A DNA stretch of 7,597 nucleotides from Lutibacter sp. (lineage in GTDB: Bacteria; Bacteroidota; Bacteroidia; Flavobacteriales; Flavobacteriaceae). The position numbers were made by a program, and so were the translations under genes. Location: positions 1 through 7,597 of the forward strand of contig JAUVOS010000117.1 of NCBI GenBank assembly GCA_030599055.1. Direction: 5' to 3'. Shown here in pieces: positions 1-5,915 of the stretch (the first letter of the stretch is position 1; the number at the start of each line of letters is the position of its first letter). The notes below the pieces were generated by a model that saw only the letters and a list, made by a program, of their open reading frames with translations, made no database searches and had not been told where the DNA came from.

Positions 1-39
1 CATTACTTTGATGCGTATATGTCTGCGATTGATCATTAA
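1..39 (+). CDS. Possible C-terminal end of an unidentified gene (partial)
   Basis: The first frame is open from the window edge and reads HYFDAYMSAIDH before a TAA stop at 37-39. The peptide looks like ordinary protein, and the sequence becomes clearly non-coding and AT-rich just after the stop. It would be the tail of a + strand gene converging on the dehydrogenase. Twelve residues are too few to assign a family, and an open frame this short can arise by chance. Frame 2 is also open, to about position 55, but its composition is less protein-like. I do not recognise the product. Confidence 0.3.
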   Translation, partial: HYFDAYMSAIDH

Positions 40-137
40 AAGAACCTATTTTTAAGAGGACAAATATAATATTTTACTTTACTTTGTTCGTTAATTGTAT
101 CATATAATTTTTATAAGCTTATTATTCCTCTGTATTA

Positions 138-206
138 TGGGCTTGGCATATACTTATCAGCTTAAGGTTTACTCGCTCAGCCTGCGGCTCAAAAGCGCAT
201 AGCCCA
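138..206. other. G+C-richer block with short inverted repeats in a convergent spacer
   Basis: Between the possible upstream gene end and the dehydrogenase stop lies a block much richer in G+C than its surroundings. It is bounded by the inverted pair TGGGCT (138-143) and AGCCCA (201-206). Inside it is a small hairpin AGCC-TGC-GGCT (about 179-189). Neither structure is followed by a T-run in either direction, so I do not call a classical terminator. It could be a remnant of an intergenic repeat or a weak structured 3' end for the dehydrogenase transcript. Confidence 0.3.
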
Positions 207-210
207 CAAC

Positions 211-1308
211 TTAAAACTCAGCTTTTCTGTCATCAATCCGTTTCTGAGCCAAATTAAATGCAGCTTGGTGTGAGCTTAAATTCTTTTCTTGGGCTAAATG
301 GAGGATTTCTTGTGTCGTGTTGAATATGTTTTCTGTTCTTTGAACAGCTTCTTCTTTACTAATATTTGCTACTTCACGGTAAATGTTGATAATGCCACCC
401 GCATTTACTAGAAAATCAGGGGCATACGCAATTCCTTTTTTTTGTAATAATTTGCCATGTTTAATTTCATCAGCAAGTTGATTGTTTGCAGCACCTGCTA
501 TCACCTTTGCTTTTAGTTGTGAAATCGAAGTGTCATTTAAAGTAGCACCCATAGCGCATGGCGCGTAAATATCTACATCTAAATCATAAATATCCATTCC
601 GCGATGAATATTCGTATTGTATTTTTTACTAACTAGTTCTAAAGCCTGTTCGTTGATATCATTTATTGTTACTATTGCCCCTTCTTCGGTTAGGTATTTA
701 ACAAGTATTTCGCCTACATGACCTATTCCTTGCACCAAAACTTTTTTACCGGTTAAGTTTTCAGATCCAAACTGATATTTAGCAGCTCCTTTCATACCCA
801 TATAGACTCCTAAAGCGGTAAAAGGAGAAGGATTCCCTGAGCCTCCTTTTTCTTCTGAAACACCTGTTACATACGGAGTCACTTCACGAATAATATCCAT
901 GTCATGGGTGTCCATTCCCATATCTTCCGCGGTGAGGTATTTCCCACCTAAAGAATGGATAAATTCACCAAATTTACGCATCAAAGCATCTGTTTTTTGT
1001 GTTTTAGAATCACCAATAATTACTGCTTTTCCGCCACCTTGATTCAGTCCGCTTACCGCTGCTTTATAGGTCATGCCGCGAGAGAGGCGCAATACATCAT
1101 TCAAGGCATCCCATTCTGTTGCGTAGTTCCACATGCGTACTCCTCCTAAAGCAGGACCCAATACACTATTATGAATTCCTACTATTGCTTTTAATCCACT
1201 GTCTTCATCATTAAAGAATACTATTTCTTCATGTTGGTTAAAGGAAGCTTGTCCAAAAACAGGAGACATTTTATGTAGTTTGTCAGTTGAAATAATTGTT
1301 TTGGTCAT
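211..1308 (-). CDS. Glu/Leu/Phe/Val dehydrogenase, probably leucine dehydrogenase
   Basis: Predicted NAD-dependent amino-acid dehydrogenase that oxidatively deaminates leucine, valine or isoleucine to the 2-oxo acid and ammonia in the cytosol, linking branched-chain amino acids to catabolism and branched fatty-acid precursors. Numbered from the preferred start (365 aa), the N-terminal substrate domain has TYK (Lys82) and the catalytic glycine-rich GGGK (Lys94), followed by TAEDMGMD (126-133). The Rossmann domain carries GIGHVG (194-199) and the acidic NDIN turn near 216-219. Length is normal for the family and no key motif is missing. An ATG six codons upstream (1326) is in frame, but the predicted transcript would start near 1334 and leave it only about 8 nt of leader, so I prefer the ATG at 1306-1308. 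Choice between Leu, Val and Phe as substrate cannot be settled by eye; the overall sequence resembles flavobacterial leucine-type enzymes. Confidence 0.93.
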   Translation of the reverse strand: MTKTIISTDKLHKMSPVFGQASFNQHEEIVFFNDEDSGLKAIVGIHNSVLGPALGGVRMWNYATEWDALNDVLRLSRGMTYKAAVSGLNQGGGKAVIIGDSKTQKTDALMRKFGEFIHSLGGKYLTAEDMGMDTHDMDIIREVTPYVTGVSEEKGGSGNPSPFTALGVYMGMKGAAKYQFGSENLTGKKVLVQGIGHVGEILVKYLTEEGAIVTINDINEQALELVSKKYNTNIHRGMDIYDLDVDIYAPCAMGATLNDTSISQLKAKVIAGAANNQLADEIKHGKLLQKKGIAYAPDFLVNAGGIINIYREVANISKEEAVQRTENIFNTTQEILHLAQEKNLSSHQAAFNLAQKRIDDRKAEF

Positions 1309-1337
1309 ATTATTATTTGCTTGCATATTAATCTGAA

Positions 1338-1367
1338 CAAAAGTACATTTTTACCTATAATTTTCAA
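1338..1367 (-). promoter_or_regulatory. Bacteroidota-type promoter for the dehydrogenase
   Basis: On the minus strand a TTG (1367-1365) is followed after exactly 19 bases by TACTTTTG (1345-1338). This matches the Bacteroidota primary sigma consensus TTG-N19-TAnnTTTG in both boxes and in spacing. With the usual geometry, transcription would begin near 1334. That leaves about 26 nt of leader for the ATG at 1308. The leader is A-rich and has no Shine-Dalgarno sequence, as is normal in this phylum. Confidence 0.75.
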
Positions 1368-1717
1368 TGCTAAAATGCAATATTATTGGTATTTAATATT
1401 TGTTTCTTAAACTCTAAAGTCTTTTTTATAACTGACATGAATTACACTAATTGACACGAATTTTTCGGGCTCAAATAAATGATATAATATAATATAACGA
1501 GATACCTAATAATGATTACACTAATCAAAACCTTGCGGATTTTAGGTGCTTAATAAAAGGTGAAATTGATAAAAGAGAGACTTCATTAAATCATTTTATC
1601 ATTCTATTATTCAATCATTATTATAAGTGCATTAGCCTTGTTATTAGCTTGTTTATAAATATTTACCCATAAATCGTTGTTTTTTTCTTAAAAACATTTT
1701 AATATCAATTATTTTTA
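1368..1717. other. Gene-free AT-rich divergent spacer with degenerate short repeats
   Basis: This stretch separates the divergent dehydrogenase and DUF3276 genes. I find no credible ORF or structured RNA. It contains TGACATGAATT (1433-1443) and its near copy TGACACGAATT (1452-1462), offset by 19 bp. It also holds two exact copies of ATTACACTAAT (1441-1451 and 1515-1525), a short TATAA pentamer run (about 1484-1498) and several ATCATT-like words around 1590-1620. These look like decayed repeats rather than operators. The motif GACACGAATTT (1453-1463) recurs at 7283-7293. Confidence 0.5.
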
Positions 1718-1725
1718 TAGCTTTG
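1718..1725 (+). promoter_or_regulatory. Probable -7 box for the DUF3276 gene
   Basis: TAGCTTTG fits the Bacteroidota -7 consensus TAnnTTTG exactly and would give a start near 1729, with a leader of about 40 nt. No TTG sits at the expected 19-base spacing upstream; the bases there read ATT. The -33 half is therefore weak or absent, and the call rests on the -7 box and its position. Confidence 0.5.
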
Positions 1726-1759
1726 TCGCTTATAATTATAAACACAATTAATTTAATTG

Positions 1760-1766
1760 AAGGAAA
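1760..1766 (+). promoter_or_regulatory. Purine-rich ribosome binding site before the DUF3276 start
   Basis: AAGGAAA lies just upstream of the ATG at 1769. It resembles a Shine-Dalgarno sequence and supports that ATG over an in-frame TTG at 1757. Such sites are uncommon in Bacteroidota, and the other genes in this window lack one. Confidence 0.45.
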
Positions 1767-1768
1767 CT

Positions 1769-2149
1769 ATGAGTGATAGCAAATATCAAGAGCAAGAAGA
1801 AATATTTTCTCAGATAATGAGAGCAGGAAGACGAACTTACTTTTTTGATGTAAGAGAAACCAAAGCAGGTGATTATTATTTAACACTTACTGAGAGTAAA
1901 AAATTTACTAATGAAGATGGGTCATTCCATTTTAAAAAACACAAAATATTTTTATACAAAGAAGATTTTGCAGAGTTTAGAGAACGTTTAGGAGAAGCAA
2001 CGGATTTTATCTTAAAAGAAAAAGGTGAAGAAGTTATTTCTGAACGCCATCAAAAAGATTTTGTAAAACCATCTGAAATTGAAGAAGGATCTGAAGAAAC
2101 AAAACCTGATACAGACAGTTTTACAGATGTAAACTTCGAAGACATATAA
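1769..2149 (+). CDS. DUF3276 family protein, PUR-alpha-like nucleic-acid-binding protein
   Basis: Small cytosolic protein (126 aa) of the Bacteroidota DUF3276 family, which is related to the PUR domain of PUR-alpha and the Borrelia protein BpuR. Such domains bind single-stranded DNA or RNA. The body shows the expected pattern: an EEIFSQIMRAGRRTYFFDVR strand-rich segment (10-29), then AGDYYLTLTESKK (33-45), a DGSFHFKKHKIFLYKEDF segment (50-67), an amphipathic helix to about residue 83 and the EEVISERHQKDF signature (87-98). The last 28 residues are acidic and probably disordered. I choose the ATG at 1769 because it follows a purine-rich ribosome site. The gene is monocistronic, with its own -7 box and a strong terminator. 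The exact cellular target is not known to me; a general RNA- or DNA-binding role is inferred from the family. Confidence 0.9.
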   Translation: MSDSKYQEQEEIFSQIMRAGRRTYFFDVRETKAGDYYLTLTESKKFTNEDGSFHFKKHKIFLYKEDFAEFRERLGEATDFILKEKGEEVISERHQKDFVKPSEIEEGSEETKPDTDSFTDVNFEDI

Positions 2150-2168
2150 AAGAATACAACTCTTTTAT

Positions 2169-2197
2169 AAAACCCTGCCCAATGGCGGGGTTTTTTT
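2169..2197 (+). terminator. Intrinsic terminator of the DUF3276 gene, probably bidirectional
   Basis: An 11-bp stem (2169-2179 with 2184-2194, one T-G wobble) closes a CAAT tetraloop and is followed by a run of seven T (2191-2197). It lies 20 bases after the DUF3276 stop. The A-run on its left side gives a short T tract on the opposite strand, so it could also end the converging methyltransferase transcript. A smaller AAAAGA/TCTTTT hairpin (2148-2153 with 2161-2166) sits between the stop codon and the main stem. Confidence 0.9.
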
Positions 2198-2260
2198 GTA
2201 GGTCAAACCAAGCTTAGGGATTTGGTTATTGGCCATAGTGTTCCAAAGGATATTTAACAT

Positions 2261-2899
2261 CTATTTTTTAAAAACAAATGAGATAAGTCTGGGGATTTTT
2301 AGCAATTGATTTCTATCCTTGTCAACATCGTCAAACCATTCTTTGATTTCAAGCAGTTTAAACTGATATTTATAAGCAAATTCTAAATATTCTGATAAAT
2401 GGTGTGTAAATACTTCTAAATCTTTGATTCCTTCTTCTGTTTCAAACTGGGCTTTACTTCCTAAATATTGCTTGATTGGATGCAATTCACAAATAAAGAA
2501 TAGACCACCTTGTTTTAGTTTATGATAAGCTTGGTTGAATATTTTATCTAAGTTTTGTATGTGTTCTAAAGTCAGACTACAAGTTATCAAATCAACAGAA
2601 TTATCGGATAAATTCCACTCTTTATTCAAATCGATTTTCACAAATTGAACTTTTGGACTGGCAATTCTTTTTTTAGCTTTGGCAAGCATTTTTTCTGAAA
2701 AGTCAAAACAGATAATTTTTGAAGCTTTTTCAACGAGATATTCGGTGTTTTTTCCTGTTCCACTACCTAATTCTAAAACACTTTCAAAAGAATACATTTC
2801 AAGTGTTTCTATAGTAGCCTTTTTGTCTAAATCTCTAGTTTTATTTTTATTTGAGTCATAGCTACTCGCCCAAGAATTATATGCTATTTCAATGCTCAT
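2261..2899 (-). CDS. Class I SAM-dependent methyltransferase
   Basis: Cytosolic methyltransferase of the Methyltransf_11/25 type, 212 aa. The SAM-binding motif I is VLELGSGTGKNTEYL (41-55). The acidic residue that binds the SAM ribose is expected at Asp66 in CFDFSEKML. The second strand region follows with FVKIDL (86-91), then VDLITCSLTLEHIQ (102-115) and the post-motif LKQGGLFFICELHP (128-141). The C-terminal 70 residues probably form the substrate-recognition part, and they carry no motif I recognise. The substrate is unknown; small molecules are more likely than nucleic acid because no DNA/RNA methylase catalytic motif is visible. The gene stands alone: it converges on the DUF3276 gene, and 107 bases containing a tandem repeat separate it from the peptidase gene upstream. 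No perfect TAnnTTTG box is seen before it, so it may depend on read-through from the peptidase. Confidence 0.88.
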   Translation of the reverse strand: MSIEIAYNSWASSYDSNKNKTRDLDKKATIETLEMYSFESVLELGSGTGKNTEYLVEKASKIICFDFSEKMLAKAKKRIASPKVQFVKIDLNKEWNLSDNSVDLITCSLTLEHIQNLDKIFNQAYHKLKQGGLFFICELHPIKQYLGSKAQFETEEGIKDLEVFTHHLSEYLEFAYKYQFKLLEIKEWFDDVDKDRNQLLKIPRLISFVFKK

Positions 2900-2964
2900 A
2901 TTTTCGTTATACGTTCTATGCTGTACGCAACGCGCTAATTAGATTTTGTTATTTGTAGAATTTT

Positions 2965-3009
2965 CTAAATCCTAAAGACTAAAGCCTAAAGATTAAAGCC
3001 TAAAGCCTA
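2965..3009. repeat. Heptameric tandem repeat (CTAAAGC / GCTTTAG), about six units
   Basis: Six consecutive 7-base units can be read on the + strand: CTAAATC, CTAAAGA, CTAAAGC, CTAAAGA, TTAAAGC and CTAAAGC, then a partial CTA. The final CTA at 3007-3009 is the complement of the TAG stop of the M1 peptidase, so the array starts inside the stop codon and runs 3' of the gene. On the gene strand the unit reads GCTTTAG, or TTTAGGC in another phase. Units differ by one base or two, so it is a slightly decayed array. It may be a slippage-prone spacer; no function is evident. Confidence 0.85.
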
Positions 3010-5295
3010 TTTATTCGTCTCCTTAAATTTTTCGAACTTAGTTTTTGTTTCCTTTTTTGGCCAATGATTGTTTCTCGTATCAACATCTGCTGTTATTAGC
3101 TTGGCATCGATGATAATTTCAACAATTTCTTTGTCTGATGGAAAAACTTTTCGAACCTCATCGTCATTGCGCATCCATATTTCTGCAGGATAGTTAAAGC
3201 TTTCACGCGTACCATCAGCATAGACAAAATCTACTAGAATTGGCATGACTAAACCTCCCTTCTTCTCAAAAACAATCTCATAAAAATAGGTGCTGTTTTT
3301 TAGTTGTGCTTGTTCTTCTTTTGTGAAGTTTTTTTCCAAATAGTCTTTAAGAATTTCAAAATCCTTAGAGGGATCGGTTTTGTCTAACATTTCCGGTTTA
3401 AAATCATCACTTTCTTTGGAAACGAGATACAACATTTTAGGAAATTGTTCCATTGTCATTCCATAGGCTTTTGCCATACGTTTAACTCTGGCAGTTGGTT
3501 TGTCGGTTACAACAAATTGTTTAACTTCTTTAATGCCAATATCATTTACATCGGTTGTGTAAAACCAACCGCGCCAAAACCAATCTAAATCAACACCCGA
3601 AGCATCTTCCATAGTGCGAAAAAAATCAGCAGTTGAAGGATGTTTAAATTTCCATCGATTGGCGTAGGTTTTAAAAGCATGATCAAATAACTCATGTCCC
3701 ATTATAAATTCGCGAAGCATATACAAGCCTGCAGTAGGTTTGTGATAGGCATTTTTGCCACTGTTAAAAACCGCCTCATGTTGTGACATAATGGGTGCAA
3801 TTTTACTTTGGTCACCAGTCATATATTCAATTAAATCTTTTGGATAACCTCTTGTAGGGAAATCTTTCTCAAGTTCTTCTTGTGCCAATAATTGACAAAA
3901 TGTGTTTAATCCTTCGTCCATCCAACCCCATTGACGTTCATCAGAATTGACAACCATGGGAAACCAATTATGTCCGACTTCGTGAATAATAACACCTATT
4001 ACGCCTGTTCGAGTACGTTCTGCATAGGTGCCATCGGGTCTTGAACGACCATAATTCCAACAAATCATGGGGTATTCCATACCTTGTTGTTTGGCATTTA
4101 TAGATATTGCTTTGTGATAGGGATAATCAAATGTCCTACGTGAATACGATTCTATTGTATGAACCACAGTTTTGGTAGAAAATTCTTCCCACAACGGATT
4201 TCCTTCTTTGGGATATAGCGAAATTGCCATAACGGTTCTATTCCCAAATTTAATTGCTTGTGCATCGTAGATAAATTTACGGGAACTTGAAAAAGCAAAA
4301 TCACGAACTTTCTCTGCTTTAAAATGCCAGGTTTTTGTTTGAGATGAAAAACTCTTTTCTTTAGCTTCAGCCTCTTTTTGAGTTACAATAATTACGGGTT
4401 TGTCAAAAGATTTTTGCGCTTTTTCCCAACGTTTAAATTGCTCTTTTGTAAATACTTCCTTACGATTTTGTAATACGCCGGTTGCCTCTAAAACATGGTC
4501 TGAAGGAGTGGTAATTCGTACGTCGTAATCACCAAAAACTAAGGTGAATTCACCACGACCCAAGTATTGTTTATTTTGCCAACCTTCTACATCGTTATAG
4601 ACTGCCATTCGAGGGAACCATTGTGCGATGATATACAGATTGTTGCCATCTTCATCAAAATGTTCGTAACCTGAACGACCTCGAGCCACTAAATAATTAT
4701 TGATGTTGTACCACCATTTTATTTTAAATACGGTACTACTTTTAGGAGCCAAAGTTTCTGGCAAGTCCAAACGCATCATTGTATTGTTAACGGTGTATTT
4801 TATATCATTTCCATTCAAGTCTTTTATATACCCAATTTTAAAACCACCATCAAAAGGTTTTCCCATAAACTCTTGTACAAATTTTTGAGGTCTATAACCA
4901 ACACTTGGACCACCGCCATTAATTTTTTTAGACATCGACTCTTTAGAACGGATATTTTGATCGAGTTGCACCCAAAGATAATCTAATGGATCGGGTGAAT
5001 TGTTGTGATAAGTAACAGTAGCTTCACCAAAGATCTTTTGGTTTTTATCGTCTAAAGTAACCTCAATTTTATAGTCTGCTTTTTGTTGGTAATACGCGTA
5101 GCCGGGAGCGCCCGAAGCAGTACGATAAGCATTGGGTGTTGCCAATTCTTCATGTAATTGCTTAAACTTATTGATGTTGTAATGTCCTTCTTTTACAGGA
5201 TTTTCATCTGTTTTTTCCGGTTGCTTCCCGTGATTTTGAGCTATTGCAAAAAGAGTGGAAAAACTGATTAAAATGCTTACTATAAATTTATTCAT
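3007..5295 (-). CDS. Secreted M1-family zinc metallopeptidase (aminopeptidase)
   Basis: Exported gluzincin peptidase of 762 aa, expected to remove N-terminal residues from peptides in the periplasm or outside the cell. Residues 1-19 form a signal peptide (short basic start, hydrophobic core, AIA before Gln20). An N-terminal beta-rich domain (about 70-290) is followed by the catalytic domain. The zinc site is HEVGH (438-442) with the third ligand Glu461 in WMDEG, the canonical HExxH-x18-E spacing. The exopeptidase motif appears as GMEYP (405-409), preceded by Gln and with Tyr in place of the Asn of GAMEN. Tyr517 in NAYHKPTAGLYMLRE is the likely transition-state tyrosine. The last 170 residues are beta-rich; no T9SS sorting domain is seen. 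It follows the DUF6702-like gene by 86 bases and has its own -7 box. Substrate preference cannot be read. Confidence 0.94.
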   Translation of the reverse strand: MNKFIVSILISFSTLFAIAQNHGKQPEKTDENPVKEGHYNINKFKQLHEELATPNAYRTASGAPGYAYYQQKADYKIEVTLDDKNQKIFGEATVTYHNNSPDPLDYLWVQLDQNIRSKESMSKKINGGGPSVGYRPQKFVQEFMGKPFDGGFKIGYIKDLNGNDIKYTVNNTMMRLDLPETLAPKSSTVFKIKWWYNINNYLVARGRSGYEHFDEDGNNLYIIAQWFPRMAVYNDVEGWQNKQYLGRGEFTLVFGDYDVRITTPSDHVLEATGVLQNRKEVFTKEQFKRWEKAQKSFDKPVIIVTQKEAEAKEKSFSSQTKTWHFKAEKVRDFAFSSSRKFIYDAQAIKFGNRTVMAISLYPKEGNPLWEEFSTKTVVHTIESYSRRTFDYPYHKAISINAKQQGMEYPMICWNYGRSRPDGTYAERTRTGVIGVIIHEVGHNWFPMVVNSDERQWGWMDEGLNTFCQLLAQEELEKDFPTRGYPKDLIEYMTGDQSKIAPIMSQHEAVFNSGKNAYHKPTAGLYMLREFIMGHELFDHAFKTYANRWKFKHPSTADFFRTMEDASGVDLDWFWRGWFYTTDVNDIGIKEVKQFVVTDKPTARVKRMAKAYGMTMEQFPKMLYLVSKESDDFKPEMLDKTDPSKDFEILKDYLEKNFTKEEQAQLKNSTYFYEIVFEKKGGLVMPILVDFVYADGTRESFNYPAEIWMRNDDEVRKVFPSDKEIVEIIIDAKLITADVDTRNNHWPKKETKTKFEKFKETNK

Positions 5296-5343
5296 GCTGG
5301 TTAGTTTAAGGCTTGTAATTAAAAACCTATGGTGATTTCAACT

Positions 5344-5351
5344 CAAAGGTA
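5344..5351 (-). promoter_or_regulatory. Probable -7 box for the M1 peptidase gene
   Basis: The minus strand reads TACCTTTG here, an exact TAnnTTTG match, between the DUF6702-like stop and the peptidase start. It would place the start near 5340 and give a leader of about 44 nt. No TTG is found at the 19-base spacing, so the -33 element is missing or lies elsewhere. The peptidase may be transcribed both from here and by read-through from the upstream gene. Confidence 0.45.
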
Positions 5352-5381
5352 ATAATAGATAGCAGTGTTGGTATAATTCTT

Positions 5382-5915
5382 TTAGAACTTTAACATTCCT
5401 TTATCATTCGAAATTGTTAGGATAAGACTTTTTGCTTTCCCATTAATATTTAATTTGATTATATTTTCTTGTTCAAAAAAGCTATGGGTTAGTATTGTAT
5501 TTCGAACGCTAATTTGATTTATACTCTCAATATCGCTAATTTCCATAAATACAAACATAGCATCTTTTTCAAACTCTTTTCCGAGGAATTGATAGCGAGT
5601 TTCTTCTCCGTTAATTGAAATAGAAAAATTCTCATTGAAATATAAATCAAGCAATCTATTTGCATTTGCAATTTCGTATTCGGTACCTAGTTCTAAGGCT
5701 TTTTCGTATTTTTTAGAAAGTGCTAATTCCATATCATTCGTAAAAAGGCGCATGCTTATTTGTACGGCTTCATTTTCTTGATTGTAAACAATTTTTGTAA
5801 GGCTGTAGTATTCTTTATGTAGTGTAAATGCCAATAAAGGGAGCAGTATAAAAACAAGTAAGGCTTTTCCGAAAAAAAGTTGTTTTATTTTGCTACTTTT
5901 GGTTTTATGAAACAT
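5382..5915 (-). CDS. DUF6702-like exported protein upstream of the M1 peptidase
   Basis: Protein of 177 aa with an N-terminal signal or anchor: a basic stretch (4-11) and a hydrophobic segment (about 13-31) ending near LAFTLHKEYY. The mature part resembles the DUF6702 family of Bacteroidota: HKEYYSLTKIVYN (33-45), VQISMRLFTNDMELAL (51-66), a YFNENFSISINGE strand pair (92-104) and the C-terminal NTILTHSFFEQENIIKLNINGK segment (139-160) followed by a final strand. It contains no recognisable catalytic motif. From memory, members of this family often sit beside M1 peptidases in flavobacteria, which fits the arrangement here. Function is unknown. The ATG at 5915 is the only one before the hydrophobic segment, and it overlaps the start of the divergent lipoprotein gene by 9 bases. 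No good promoter for this gene is visible within the lipoprotein's 5' region. Confidence 0.8.
   Translation of the reverse strand: MFHKTKSSKIKQLFFGKALLVFILLPLLAFTLHKEYYSLTKIVYNQENEAVQISMRLFTNDMELALSKKYEKALELGTEYEIANANRLLDLYFNENFSISINGEETRYQFLGKEFEKDAMFVFMEISDIESINQISVRNTILTHSFFEQENIIKLNINGKAKSLILTISNDKGMLKF
5894..5901 (+). promoter_or_regulatory. -7 box placing transcription start almost at the lipoprotein ATG
   Basis: TACTTTTG matches TAnnTTTG exactly and ends six bases before the ATG at 5907. Standard geometry would put the transcript start near 5905, giving a nearly leaderless mRNA. No TTG lies at the 19-base spacing. The box lies inside the first codons of the oppositely oriented DUF6702-like gene. 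Confidence 0.45.

Noticed and set aside
955..1149. Plus-strand reading frame opposite the dehydrogenase
   Set aside because: It lies wholly inside the well-supported dehydrogenase on the other strand, and its translation resembles no protein family.
1484..1498. TATAA pentamer run as a regulatory microsatellite
   Set aside because: Only about three units in very AT-rich DNA, which can occur by chance.
2206..2227. AACCAA/TTGGTT inverted repeat as a methyltransferase terminator
   Set aside because: The stem is only six bases with a ten-base loop and no T-run follows on the minus strand; the stronger hairpin at 2169-2197 explains termination better.
2679..2861. Plus-strand reading frame opposite the methyltransferase
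   Set aside because: It covers the antisense of the conserved SAM-binding region; the frame is open only as a by-product of codon use on the coding strand.
2904..2937. Integron attC-like or attachment site upstream of the methyltransferase
   Set aside because: CGTT and AACG ends are present, but the arms pair over only about four bases and the core does not fit GTTRRRY.
4700..4888. Plus-strand reading frame opposite the M1 peptidase
   Set aside because: It is antisense to a continuous peptidase domain and has no start signal or recognisable product.
5880..5906. Upstream TTG start adding nine residues to the Asp-box lipoprotein
   Set aside because: It would place extra residues before a complete lipoprotein signal and would lie upstream of the predicted transcript start near 5905.
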